DNA of 64,000 nt from Echinarachnius parma (lineage: Eukaryota > Echinodermata > Echinoidea > Clypeasteroida > Echinarachniidae): positions 1 through 64,000 of the forward strand of contig JBAMJV010011008.1 of NCBI GenBank assembly GCA_037951105.1, read 5' to 3'. The translations under genes were made by a program, and so were the position numbers. A model generated the notes under the pieces. The model was given only the letters and a program-made list of their open reading frames with translations, made no database searches and was not told the origin of the DNA. Numbering within the stretch: the first letter of the stretch is position 1; each line of letters starts with the position of its first letter. Positions 1 through 13,000 of this stretch are shown piece by piece.

Positions 1-1184
1 CAATCCAGTCATTCTGTGTTGAAAGCTACCATCCATTTCATCTACCAGACTGAAACCTGCAAGAAAGTCAACACCAATACACGTGTGCCTTTGTGGAATC
101 TACATCCATTTTTTGTTGTTGTTTAAACTACACCTTTTGGCTTCTCTGTGTAATTGATAAGACTGCATCCAAACTATTCGTGTTTGTCATTCTGTATTGA
201 AACTACATTAGTCGATGCCTTTTGTATAACTTGAAAATCTTCATGTGAGCTATGTCTGGTGCCTGTGGAACGAGTTGCAACCCCTGTGTGCTTTTGGCAA
301 AACTGTACAAAGGCAATGATACATTGATTTTCCATTATTGTAGATAAATTGTATGTGTGTGCCTGTTTGTGTGTGCGTGCGTGTGTGGGTATATATGTGT
401 TTGTGTACATGTTTGTGTTTTCATTTTGTTTATTACACTTAGCAGAGTTTTTTATATATAGATTGTAGTTAGATTAACATGCATTTTGACAGAAAATCAT
501 CAAAGATGAGATCTTATCAATACATGTTAATAACATTTTCATAATTGAGATCATATTTTGGAGTCCTTTTCCAGATATGTAAACAAAATTGCTATTATAA
601 AATATATTGCTTGACATCTGAATAGAATATTATGATGGAAAAATAATTTATATTGAAGAAACTATTTTTGTAATGAAAATATATATGAAAATATTATATT
701 CTCATTTCTTTTGGCAATAATACTTGACAACAAAATAAGGATATATCTAGTTTGTTCTTTCTTTTGACTCCCATCTATTTTTGACAAGGTCAATAACTTG
801 TTCAAGGATGGGGACAAGTTGGAATAACCCAGCTTGTAGAAAATCATAATCATAAAATAAATTTAAAAAACAGTAAAGAAACTTGGATATTTTCCAATCC
901 AATAAAAATCCAAAAGGAACATTTTCATTAAATAAACTTGATATTATTTTACGTTTTTCAATGTTTGTGCCCAATAAAATCTAAAAGGAACATTTTAATT
1001 CAATGAAGTTGTATTGTTTTCTTTTCTATTTGTGTTCTAAGCAGTCGGGTTTGCTGCAACCACCAAATTTACAAAGATTTTTGAAGAAAAAGAAATGGAA
1101 GAAGGAAAAGAGAAAGTTATTTTCTCCTCAATAAAATCTATATGGTATTTAAACAAACAGAATAATTTTGTTTTCCTCTTTAGA

Positions 1185-1310
1185 AGGTGAAGGAGGAGAA
1201 AGAATGCATATCAAAATGTATATTTTAAAAAAATTGTAATTACATTATTGTTTTCTACATTTCACATTTGATTAAGAAACGGGTAAAGATGAAGGAGAAG
1301 GACAATATGG
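1185..1310 (+). pseudogene. Decayed upstream copies of the 1402 exon
   Basis: Around 1262-1310, CACATTTGAT followed by an AAGGAGAAGGACAATATGGA stretch lines up with CACATTTGAT...GAGACGAGATGGA of the exon at 1402. A weaker copy with its own TTTAG acceptor and GAAGGAGGAGAAAGAATG lies near 1185. Both run into stops quickly. Homology is visible but short, so this is a moderate call. Confidence 0.4.
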
Positions 1311-1401
1311 ACGGGGAAAGAAAACATTTTGTCATTAAAAGTCTCTAAAACAAATCTTGTAATTAAATTTTATTTTATTTTCTCCTTTTTGCTCCTGGCA
1401 G

Positions 1402-1561
1402 TTGTCACATTTGATGAGGTCAACCGAGCGCTGGAGGAAGGAGACGAGATGGAGCCGCCCATCAAATCATCCACAGGTTACTATAGCAACGGTCACATGA
1501 TCTCCGACAACAAGGAGAACAGGGACAGCTCCATGGAATTCATGTCGCTAGACGAAACAAA
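1402..1561 (+). CDS. Unknown gene, internal exon (160 nt)
   Basis: A polypyrimidine tract and CCTGGCAG acceptor precede it and GTAAGTG follows. It reads VTFDEVNRALEEGDEMEPPI and on through SSMEFMSLDETK in one open frame. GC content is clearly higher than in the surrounding intron, as for other coding exons here. The open frame continues upstream to 1329, but that part is intronic-looking AT-rich sequence. Confidence 0.7.
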
Positions 1562-4500
1562 GTAAGTGTGGAGAATGTTCCATTTAACCCCTTGCCCACG
1601 GGTAGTTGGTGGGCTATGTACAACGTCTATGGGGATGTCAGAATCATGAAGGGAATGGGGTTCATTTACTTACCACTTTCAGGTATCCACATTGCTGTTC
1701 TTCTTTTATATACTTTAAGATATGAATAATTGTTATGTAAGAGTATTTCTATCAAGACCCCTCGTTCAAGCCCATTTAGAACTGGTCCTGAAATTAGTTG
1801 GGTGTTTGGAGAGTGCATGTGATACCTAAATAAAATAGTCTTCCATGGGATATATGATGAATCACCTCATATATATATCTTTGATGTCTTTGAGTAAATC
1901 AGTAAACCCTATAAATACTATATTACAAGCCCTGAATTAGAGCCCTTTTTAAACTGAGAAGTTTGCTGCCATCAACACAAAATTTTGTAACTTAAAAGTC
2001 CTATCATTTACCACCATCACAAGTAGCTTCAATACCTTTTCAAACCCTAGTACTGAAATGTTAATCCCATTCAAGACAAATTTCTTTTAGTATATATCAT
2101 GCATTCTTTAAAGTCCCCTTCCTTGATATTTTCTGGACCATTTCTGAATGAGTCAAGATATACACACACAGACACCTATCATTGTTGACACTTGGCATCA
2201 GACGAGGCGACAGGCAAATTGCTGACTCAGCGAAATTGGGATGCCCTGATTAGGTTTGATCAAATCCACCCCTGTAAATCAAGATGAACATTGCCAAATT
2301 TGCTGAAGAATAACTGGTGAAAATGAATTGTGTAAATCATGACGAACACCACTGAGTTTGCCCTACTTGTTAAGAGTCCATTTCTCCCCCTGTTTGTTAG
2401 TTTCCATTATCCGCTCATTTGTAGTGACAATCTGAACAGGATTGGTAAATTTGTTCTATTGCTCATGATTTCCTAAGCATTGCGTAGGCCCAGTCCCATA
2501 CTGACGATTTTCACGGCGACTCGCAACGATTTACTAGAACGAATCGACTCGATTTAGCCACGGTTTTGGGCATGGGTTTTGGGTTTTGGGTAATACCTAT
2601 TCATCAGGGGGGATGAATGAATAGATCATCCCCCAGTTGAATGGGTATCAATGACAGATCTACGCCCATGGTTTTGGGGAAGAACCGATACGATGTAATA
2701 TGATGCAACACGACCTAAGCGATTTTCTCGACGAACGTCAAATCGTTCGCCGTGAAAATCGTCAGTATGGGACTGGGCCTTAACCTATTCAGGGCGGTGT
2801 GATTCAGGGACATTGTTTAGCGGGTGTTACTTTCCAAACTTGCCCACAAGTATAGCACTCTAGATATGTTTTGCTTTGAACTCTGTAGATGCTAAATTAT
2901 GGGTCTTTTTAAAATGATTTTCGGGGGCAATTTTTGGCATATCGGGTGATTTATTGCCCTGAGCTCCCTTGCATTTGTTCTCTTATTTTTATTAAATTGT
3001 AACAGGCATTCTCCATAGACTTCAGCCCAAGTCTAAGCCCAAAAAAAGCAAAGAAAGTATACTCCAAGGAAGGGTTCAATGGTCTTGGTGATTTCTCGTG
3101 CTTTGTTAACACACCCATTCTTCATTGTCAGAAAATGAAAACTACTTTGTTATGCACCTGCATTAATGACCAAATACTGATATATGAATATATAACATTT
3201 ACAAATAAATTCCAAGTTTTAATCTTGCACAAAGTTTGGCAACGTTCTGTGATATGTTAAGCTAAAATATAATTTAAAAACATGTACTTGTTGTACATTT
3301 AACAAAAAGGACAGAGAAGTCTGCAAAAAGTACAACTTATCTTTGCTCTTGTAAGGACTGAAATAGCTTTTTATTGCTCATATAAGCTTGGTAAAATGAC
3401 CAAAAAAATATCCCTGTTCTTGTTGGGGAAAATAATTAGCTTTCTACTGCTGATATGAACATAGTATTTTTAAAATAGTTCAAAACATAACATTATTTGA
3501 AATGCATATTTATTCTTGTGATTAAGCTGGGGCAAGGGTAAAAAGTAAATTTCAGAGCAAAATTGTTATATAGATGAAATGTCATTTTTAATTTCCTGAA
3601 AAGAATACAATATTGGTATGATATGGAGGACCATTATTCCGCAACGAATTCCGCAATGTGCAGTCTCCTTATCTAAATTGAAACAAATTTGTATTTCCAT
3701 TGCCATGAGGTCAATGACACTGACTTCAAAGTTATCTTTATGAAGCCGACGACATCCAGCAATAAATCATAAAATGTAATAACGGAAGATGAATGATAAC
3801 AATAGGAATAATACAATGTAATTTCTGCACTATATTAGTATTTTATAAATGACTTAAAAACCTTCCTTCATCTTACTTTAAGAAGTAAGTTTCTCTAAAA
3901 AGATTAAATAAGATATAAGGAAGTAACAATGACATGGTTTAAATGTTCCAAGTATATATAAGAGAAAGAAAATATATAGGAGAAAATGAAATGGGAATAT
4001 TGAAAAGGGGAGTGACGGATAGAAAGAGGAAGTGAAAGCATGAAAGAGAAAATGCTCTGTGATCTGTGTAATTTATATTGAAATATAAAGTGAGGAAGAC
4101 ATAATAGCGAAAGAAAAACCGAGGGAAAGGGAGGAATAGAATTTAAAAAACAGGAAAGTTAAAATAGAAAATGAAAAATGTCAAACAAATAGGCAGTGAG
4201 AGAGGGAAATTGGAAATGATAAAATGTAAAAGACGGAGAGAAACGAGGGAGAAAGAAATGGTAGATGTTTGGAGACAGACGAGGTGGCAGACTTGGATAG
4301 ACAGGCAGTCGCAAACTGGGATGCAATTGGATGTTGATATTAAAAAGGAAGGTCTATCCCATCTATTAAGTAAACCCACTTGTTTGTCATCAGAAGAGAT
4401 CCGTGCAGCAATCACGGCGATTGAAAACCTACACTCTCTGATTCCTGCGCAATAATCGTTATGAAATACTGGTCCAATAAACAACTTATTCCTTTAAAAA

Positions 4501-7500
4501 AAGGAAAGTTAAGGTATACATTTACCCCTCTTTAAACATGTATATGAACAGTCTGTAGCAATAACAGGAATTGGAAACTTTAACTACAAATTCCTATGGA
4601 ATTATTGATATGAAATCATAATTTATGGTGCGAGTACCGAAACATACCTTTAAAACTATATAACCCCCATTTTAGGTTGAAATTAAATTGGCAATCACAG
4701 TGATCAAAAACCTTATCTCCGGATTCCCTCCCCGACTTTTGATACTAAATATTAATTTATATTGCAAGAACTGAGTGATATTAACCCCTCTATAAACATG
4801 TGTATGTCATGTGTAGGAATCTCCGCAGCAATCAGAGCGATTGAAAACCCAATCTTTAGATTCCTTTATTAATGATAATTTATGTTGCAAGTACTGAACC
4901 AAATAAACCGTACCAGTACCTTTAAAAATATAACCCCTCTATAAACGTGTGCATGTCATGGGTAGGAAACTAAGCAGCAATCACAGCGATTGAAAACCTA
5001 ATCTCAAGATTCCTTCCCCGACTATCAGACTATCGCTATGACTCGGGAGGATCGCAGCTATCAGAGCGGTGATTGATGCCTAGGGCAAGACAACATCAGA
5101 GAGTGGGAAATAAATACCAATGTAGCGAGTTAGCAACCCCTCTGTCAATACCGTTACAAGCTCATCTCATCTTCTTGACTGTGCGATTTACATTAAGCCC
5201 ATCCAAACTTGGATGTTTCAAAAGAGATGGATATAAACTATACAAAAAGCAGGAGATTGTGCCTGCTGTAGTTATTTATATTCAGGTGTGCATTCAGTAC
5301 ATCAAATCACTAGTACCTCCTTAATCAAATCCAGTATTGTGACTTGTGAGTAGCAATGAACAAAATACTTGGGGCTCAGAGCGCCCCAAATGCTAGAGAG
5401 AGCCTGTGAAAATCATGAAATCCTCACTGTAATTTGTCATGGAGTTCTATGTAATAAAACAATAAAAGTGCTAATTTAATGGGGGAACCTTTAGAAGTAG
5501 CCCCAGAATCCGTTTTTTGCCGTGGTGTAATGTGTCGTTCTTTGGTGAATTCCTGCTGTGTCCAAATGATGTATTATTTTTTCTTTAAATGTTTTGCATT
5601 AAAAAAACATTTTATAAAAATATTCATATTTACATTGGCAATAAAAATGTTAAGACCCTTGATAAAATGTAAGACATGAACCCATGAAGGATCATTCTTG
5701 TATTTGGTTGCTAAGCCATGATAATCATATTGTAACCATAACAATTTCTCTCTCTATTCCGATGTAGCGTGGGCCAATAGAGTATATAATCAAGCAAATT
5801 ATTGGGATATTGGATGCATGTTGTGGTAGTAGCAAAGTCAAAATGAATCTGGCTGTAGCCATAACACTTTTCCATTTTTTATTTTTCAAAATGCAGTTAA
5901 GAACAATGATTCTTGGGTGGGCACCTTTTCATGAGCAATGGATATAATCATGAATGATGATAAATCAAGTAAATACTGAAGCTGCAGCTTTACAGCGCCT
6001 AGATAAGAAATATCTGTGGAATAAGTAACAGTGGTTGATTCAGTATGAGCATGGATGCATAGAGCACAATTTATAATCCTACCACATTTGATTTTGAGCC
6101 AATGAGGGAGAAAATCTCATCAAAGTCCAATTTGATGTGTAATGTAGTACCCCCCCCCCCCCCCCCCCCCCCCCACCCAACCCTACCTCCAGTGTGTGGA
6201 TACCTACAGTTTATTAACCATTTGTGTATTAAACCAATGCTAGAAATTAACTTTTTTGTCTTGTGGCCCAGTCGGGCAAGTAAAACAAGATTTTTCAACT
6301 TCTAGTGGCCCGAAACCTAAATCTGGTGGCCCCAAACATATACAAACATAACAAATAATGTTACATTTGCTTGCCCGATCGGGCCAGTAGAATTTAGGAT
6401 TAATGAAATGGTGGCCCAAAGCTAATTTGTAGTGGCCCCGGGCCAGCAGGCCTCTGCTAATTTCGAGCACTGATTAAACCGTATGTAGACATTACAGTCT
6501 AAACACACTGCATTTGCTCTGATGGGGAATGGGAAATACTGCTCACTTCATGATCAATATCACATATCTAACATGAAAATCAGGAGGACAAAAAGAGGAT
6601 TAAAGAAAAATAGTTAATAAGAATAATTTCAATGATCTCTTCTATTTCGAGATGAAAGAGAAGGCAAAAAAGGCACATTCAAGAGGCTATTTGATATTAT
6701 CCCTTTGAAGACAATGAGTTAAGGCTCTCTCCTCAACAACAACATCAACAATTTTGATATGAAAAGGGAAATTTACTAGATTAGGATTTCAGTAGAAAAA
6801 TCAGGATGATGATCTCTCATTTAAAAACATTAAAAAAAGAAAAGGAAAATGGTCCACTCAGCCAAAAGAGAGTATAATTATTAGGTTTTGGTCAGTTACT
6901 TATAAGGCAATCTTTGGCAAATCAGATATATTGGTACAGTCCAGAACGCCAATATAAAGAAAGGAATTTGTATCTTTATTACGCCCCTAGCAAATTTATA
7001 CAAGATGTAATCAGTGTGGTCAAAGCGTCCCGACTTCTCATTATAGTAGCTCTATGGTTGTTAGGTCAGCCGCGGTAGAGTAAACTCTGGTATAATCTGC
7101 AGAAAGCTTTATGAATACAATATAGTTGTGACTTTTGCAAATAGCCAAAGGTGATTTCATCATTTTGAATAAGAGAATGAAAAGAAGTTTATTTGGGAAA
7201 TACCTGAGGGTTATCAAAATACTATATTTCTTATTACTTTCTCACCAGTTAGCCTAGTTAGAGATTGAATTGAAATTCAATAATGAAATTTGAAAAATGC
7301 TTAATTTAAATATTAATTCCACTCCTAATTATTTTCAAATTAAAAAAAAGACTATTGTATTATGTATAATATTAAATATAATGAACACATCTACAATTTG
7401 TATAAAATGAGGAAAAATATGGGAGTTTCTGTAAGTCTCTCAAAGATTTGTATTCATTATTAAGGATGTGCAAGGTCTTGAAACAGGAGGTTATTGTCTG

Positions 7501-9976
7501 CAATAAAAAAACTATCCAGATGCCATTTTAAAAAAAGGTGGACAACAGATTTTTGACTGTTGCTTTGAACATTGTAAATACCACCTTAAAAATGCCCATC
7601 GCAAATGTGAATCGTCCAAGAAGTCACTGCCCTTTTTACAATACATTTGCTGTCAACCCATCACAGATCTAAAAAGCTGTAAATAGCCATCTGTCCAACC
7701 AATGCAGGAAACATAATCTCGCATTTCATCACTCCCATTTTGCTCCCCCACGACGACGAAGGCGGTAAACGGTAATCGTGACATGGTACCTTTATTGCCC
7801 ATTTCCCGAGCTTCGAACTTCCCTTGAGGGGCGCTAATGTTCCGCGCCGCTTACGTTACGCTCGTACGGTCGTTTCCCCGACACAATGTTTGTCATTTTC
7901 GGCCCTCTTGAGAAGGGGCAGACGTGCTACTGACACATTAATGGATGCAAACTTGCAGAGAATAATGACTTCATGAGCTGCTGTTATATCTCTTGTTTAT
8001 TGAGAGCTGCAGAATCCATAAGATGTGTTACCATAGCCAACCCTCGAAATTAGCATAGGCCCGATGGCCCGGGGCCACCAAAAATTGCTGTCTGGCCAGT
8101 AAAAAACGCATATTTCAATGTTTTTAAATACCCTGTAGTCATGTTTAGGGCATGACAAGAGCTTGATTTTAAACGTAGCATTCAACAACTTATACCCTTT
8201 TCTCACATATCAAATATCAAATATTGGTTAGTTAAAAAGTTGCAAGTTAATTGAGCAAGTAACACTGCTGCTAACGAATATTCATACATTCTTGAGCAGC
8301 AGTACTCATTTTCTAACCAGTTGTTATAAAAAAAAAATTCATATTAAAAATCGTTGTTAGTTATTTCAGTTATTTTGCGTATTTTAAAAATCTAATGAGC
8401 ATCATGAATATTCATATGCTGCTCATGAATATTCACTACATGGTGTCTAAAACAAATTACAGGGTGTCTAAAAAAAAAAAAAAAAAATTTGTTTTTTCTA
8501 CATTTGTTATGAATCCCGTAAATTCAACATCATGTTTGAAGTTTGAACAGTGTGTTGTGAGTTGTCTCACTTGTCTGCAATATTGTTTACGAAGAATCCA
8601 ATATTTGTTTGATAAAAAGTATTGCCCAGTACCCTGAAACTATGAATATGCTTATTGTATACATTTTACTTTTGTTTTTCCTTATTTTTTCGGGCCAGTA
8701 GATTTTGGTTTCGGGCCACCAAATTTGGAAAAATACTAATTTTACTGGCCCGACCGGGCCACCAGCAAAAAAGTTAATTTCGAGCACTGCCATAGCGATC
8801 TGCAACAACAATTTCTGGAATGGCTGTGTCTTGCCAAATTATTACAAGAGATTTCAAATTGTTTAATTTGTTTATTGTGAGAAGCATAAACTTCATCCTC
8901 TCTTTTTTTAATAAAAAAAATGCCAAATTTTTCTGATTTTAACCTAATACTGTAAACGTGGTAATGTTCGCGGTGCATTAATTTTCGCGGATTTCGTGAT
9001 TTCGGCGTCCTCGAATATTTAAACCCGCGAATATAAATGCGTGATTTGCAATGTGTGTAAACACTTCCTCGGCAGCGAAATTAAAAATCCGCGAATGTGT
9101 TTTTGTGTCGCTCAGCGCGAAATATTAATCGCACGAAAATAACAACGTTTACAGTAATGAAGGGTAATTGTTTTCATTGCACTTTTTTTTGTGCATCAGC
9201 AGGATTGAGGTATCCTTGTTACTATTTTTTCTTCTTCAAAAAAAAAAGGAATGCAAATTTGTTTTGAAGGCATTCAACTCACACATACAAATTTGTACCA
9301 TTAAATTAGTTGCCTGGTGGTCCCTACAGGTATTAATCATATAGGTATTGAACATTATAGAAGGGAACGTGTTATGAAGTTAAGACTTCTTCCTGCTCCG
9401 CTCCTCATGTCCCACCCAGAAAAAATGCACTGTATTATTACCACACAAAATGTTTTAATAGAATCAGAGAAAAAAAAAATTTAAACAAAAAGAAAAATTA
9501 AAATGATATTTCAAAGGCTCGCCTGCATGAAAGTAGCACTCTAAAATTAGTTTTGCATTGAACTCTTGCTAATATTCAAGAGCTATTTTATGATTTTGGG
9601 GGGCTCATTGTGGCATTTCTATGACTAAATCGCCCTCAGCTCCATGTATTTTGTGCACTGAATAGAATGCACCGAGTTATACCAGCACACCTTTACTTAC
9701 AAATTATCTTCATGGACATAGTCATCTTCTGAGTCTCTTCTAACTTAGAAGGAGATGGCCTTTGAAATAATTGTTTGTCAATTATTATTATTGATTATTA
9801 ATTACGTCCAATTATTGGTGATTCATGAATTCAAGCCCCGCATGCAAAGCATCCTCAAGGTCATAATTTCTTATGACTTAACCCGTTGCTTACGGTAACC
9901 GGGAGAGCTATGTACAAAGTCTATGGGATTTCAGAATCTCAAAGTGAACGGGATAAGTAAACCTTCCTGTCACTTC

Positions 9977-10008
<32 letters not shown>

Positions 10009-13000
10009 TGGACAAACCAACAATCACAATACCTTTAGAATGTTGTTGTTTTTTTGCTTATAGATTTTATCTGACTTTCTCAGTTAAAGAAGAAAGAAGA
10101 AATATTCTGAAAATTTTTGGAATGGCTAGATATGCTTTTCTCTGACTTTCGCCATTAAACTTAAAGAATAAGGAAAATACAACATTTTATTCTGAAATGG
10201 TTGGAATGGCTAGATATGCTAGGGAATGGCTAAAATGCTCTTACCATACTTGAGTGCAAACTTGTAAACTTTGAGTGATCTGGATTTCAAATACCCTATC
10301 AGCTTTACTAAATAATCCAATGTCCAATGCACATACTGTACATGGTTTACATTTCTTTCTACTCACATAAACCATATCTTCACTCTCGCTTCATTAAAAT
10401 AACGAAACTAAACATTCTAACCAGTCATTGTTTTTTCTTTCTTTTAATTTCCATCTATTTATAAATTGATTAATCGCTGAAATATTTGATGCAGATTTGG
10501 GGAACAAAACCAAGACTTAGATATCAAATTGTTTTCCAGCTAATTTGGTTTCCATAACCAGCACCATAGCATTCTACATTCATGAGTAACGGGCCATGGG
10601 TCGTTCAATGACATCATTTATCATTCATGTATATCCCCTGAAGTATTGCATGTGTTGATTACATTCAATTATATATTTTAAGCTCTCCCTCTTCCTTTTC
10701 AACTTTGTATTTGTTAAGAACAACATTACAGAATAGGAAATCAATCTTTATTACCTGTCTTTCAGCTTCAATTCACTATCTTTCAATAAAAGGGAAATTT
10801 TGTATTATTTTGTATAAAGGGAAGTGAAAGTATGGGAAATTATTCTTTATCATTTGCTTTTCAGGTTTCCTTTTTAGGTATGATTTATTAATTTGAATTA
10901 AAGGGATAGTTGAGTTTTGGTATAGCGGGCACTTCACAAAATATTTTTTTGTGAGATAATGAAAACTAACTGTCAAATTTGAAAGAACATACAATTTTAA
11001 TGACAGAATAAGCTTTATTTGATCAAAATTGGTTCAGAAACGGCTGAAATATCCATAAACATACTTTTATTCAAAAGTCTCCCGGCCAGGGGACATTTGG
11101 ACTTTTTAGAAAAAAATTTGTTTAATGCTTATAATAGACTACTTTGAATAAAATCTTAATAGGTTTTTAAAAAGTTGTTGATGATATCTCTATTGAATCA
11201 TTATTTTAACAAAACATCAAATGCACAATTTTGTATGAAAAATGGCTAAAACCAATGAGTTTTTTAGAGAGCGCCCTCTTGAGTTGTAACGGCTCTTTTT
11301 GAATGATAACAGGGGTTTTACTTAGTCGTTTGTAAGTGTGTATACTTTTCGAGCATGGTGGAGTTTTAACTATTAGTTTGTACCGTAATGGTGCAGGTTT
11401 TGGTTACTAAAGTTAAATTTGACCAATACTCAACTATCCCTTTAACTGAGACTGAAATTTCTTTTTTGAAAATATGTTTCATGTTCGATTAGAAGAAAAC
11501 AATTGATCACCAACTATTTTCATAAGAAATATCGAAATAATTTAGGGTTCTTTATTTTGTTGCAGATTTAATTGCAAAACCACAAAATCTTCTTGTAATC
11601 AAATGAAGAAAATCAAGCTCATGTTGTGCATATAGAAAGATGAAGAAGAAGAAAAAGGAACATACATAATATTGTTCTAGTCAAAAATGAATCAGAACAT
11701 GATCATTGCCCATGGCCTATTTTCATGTCATGGACATTAGACTATGTGTCTCGTATTTGATAAATTATGGTTACTGGTAGATGAAATTGTAAAACCACAA
11801 ATTTGTCACTCATCATGTGATCGAATCCTCGTACCAAAAGAGTTTTAATTTGTGTAATGTATCACGCTAATTCGACTCTAGTTCACAACAAAAAAGTTCT
11901 TGAGAAAATGTTCTCTGCATGTTGCTTTATATCTTTGAATAGGAAAATTGATTCATGAACATGATTTATGATTCATTGAAAGTTAATAAGTTTATATCTA
12001 CTGTAGACCAGGGCCCTATAACAGAAAGATTTACAATTGATCAATTGATATTACAATCTTCTTTGTGATTAATTATAAATCTTAACATTATGGAGTCCAG
12101 AAAGGGCCTGCCAAACATGAAATCAAGTAGAATCAAGACTAAAACAATTTGGTTTGCCCTAAACTAATTTAAAATTGGTGGCCCGAAACCAAATTGGGTA
12201 GCCCAAGACAAATATCACTATTTTGGGTGTTTGTGCATTATGAGCGATGCCCTATTTGCCTTTAAAGGATTGATCCCCTTAAATGTTTGGAGGTTAGTCA
12301 CTATCCATTAAGAGATAACATCTAATCATAAAGCCATATTGTTCTCATTTAGCAACAAAGTGCCCACTGATTTGTGTACGTTACATACAGCGTAAGACCA
12401 CTTTACATTAAATTGCAACGTGTAATGAAAATGTGAGGATTATGCTCCATCGATCGCATGGCCGATTGTATTACGAGTGCCTGATAATGTTACAATCCGA
12501 GTAAGGAGATCAACAATCATCCACTCTGAATAGATCATGTACTAATGACTCGATGACAAGCTGGACATTTAGCCAGTATTGCCGTCAGATATAGGCACTG
12601 ATTGACTGAATGGAAGAGAGCACAATAAAATGGGGGCTCGTCCCGGAAAGCACGCTAGGCTGTAATGAACTGAGCGTAATGAGAGTTAAGCTCTATTTAC
12701 ATGGCTGTTCAATGGAGAATGTAGCATAAAAGCGAGAGGCCTTTAGTAAGGATTTCAAAATAATGACTTGATGACAAGCTAGACATTAAGACAGTATTGT
12801 TGCCAGATTGACTAAATGGTAGAGAACACCAGTATGGGGGCTCGTCTGGGAAAGCACGCTAGTTTGTAATTAATTGAACCCAATGAGGATTAAGCTATCA
12901 AATTAGACTTCATTAAATGGCTGTACGTGTAATTTTCAAGTGCCTGATATCAATACAGTATTGTGCAAATGTTATAAAGAAAGTGAAGGTTGTTTGCACA

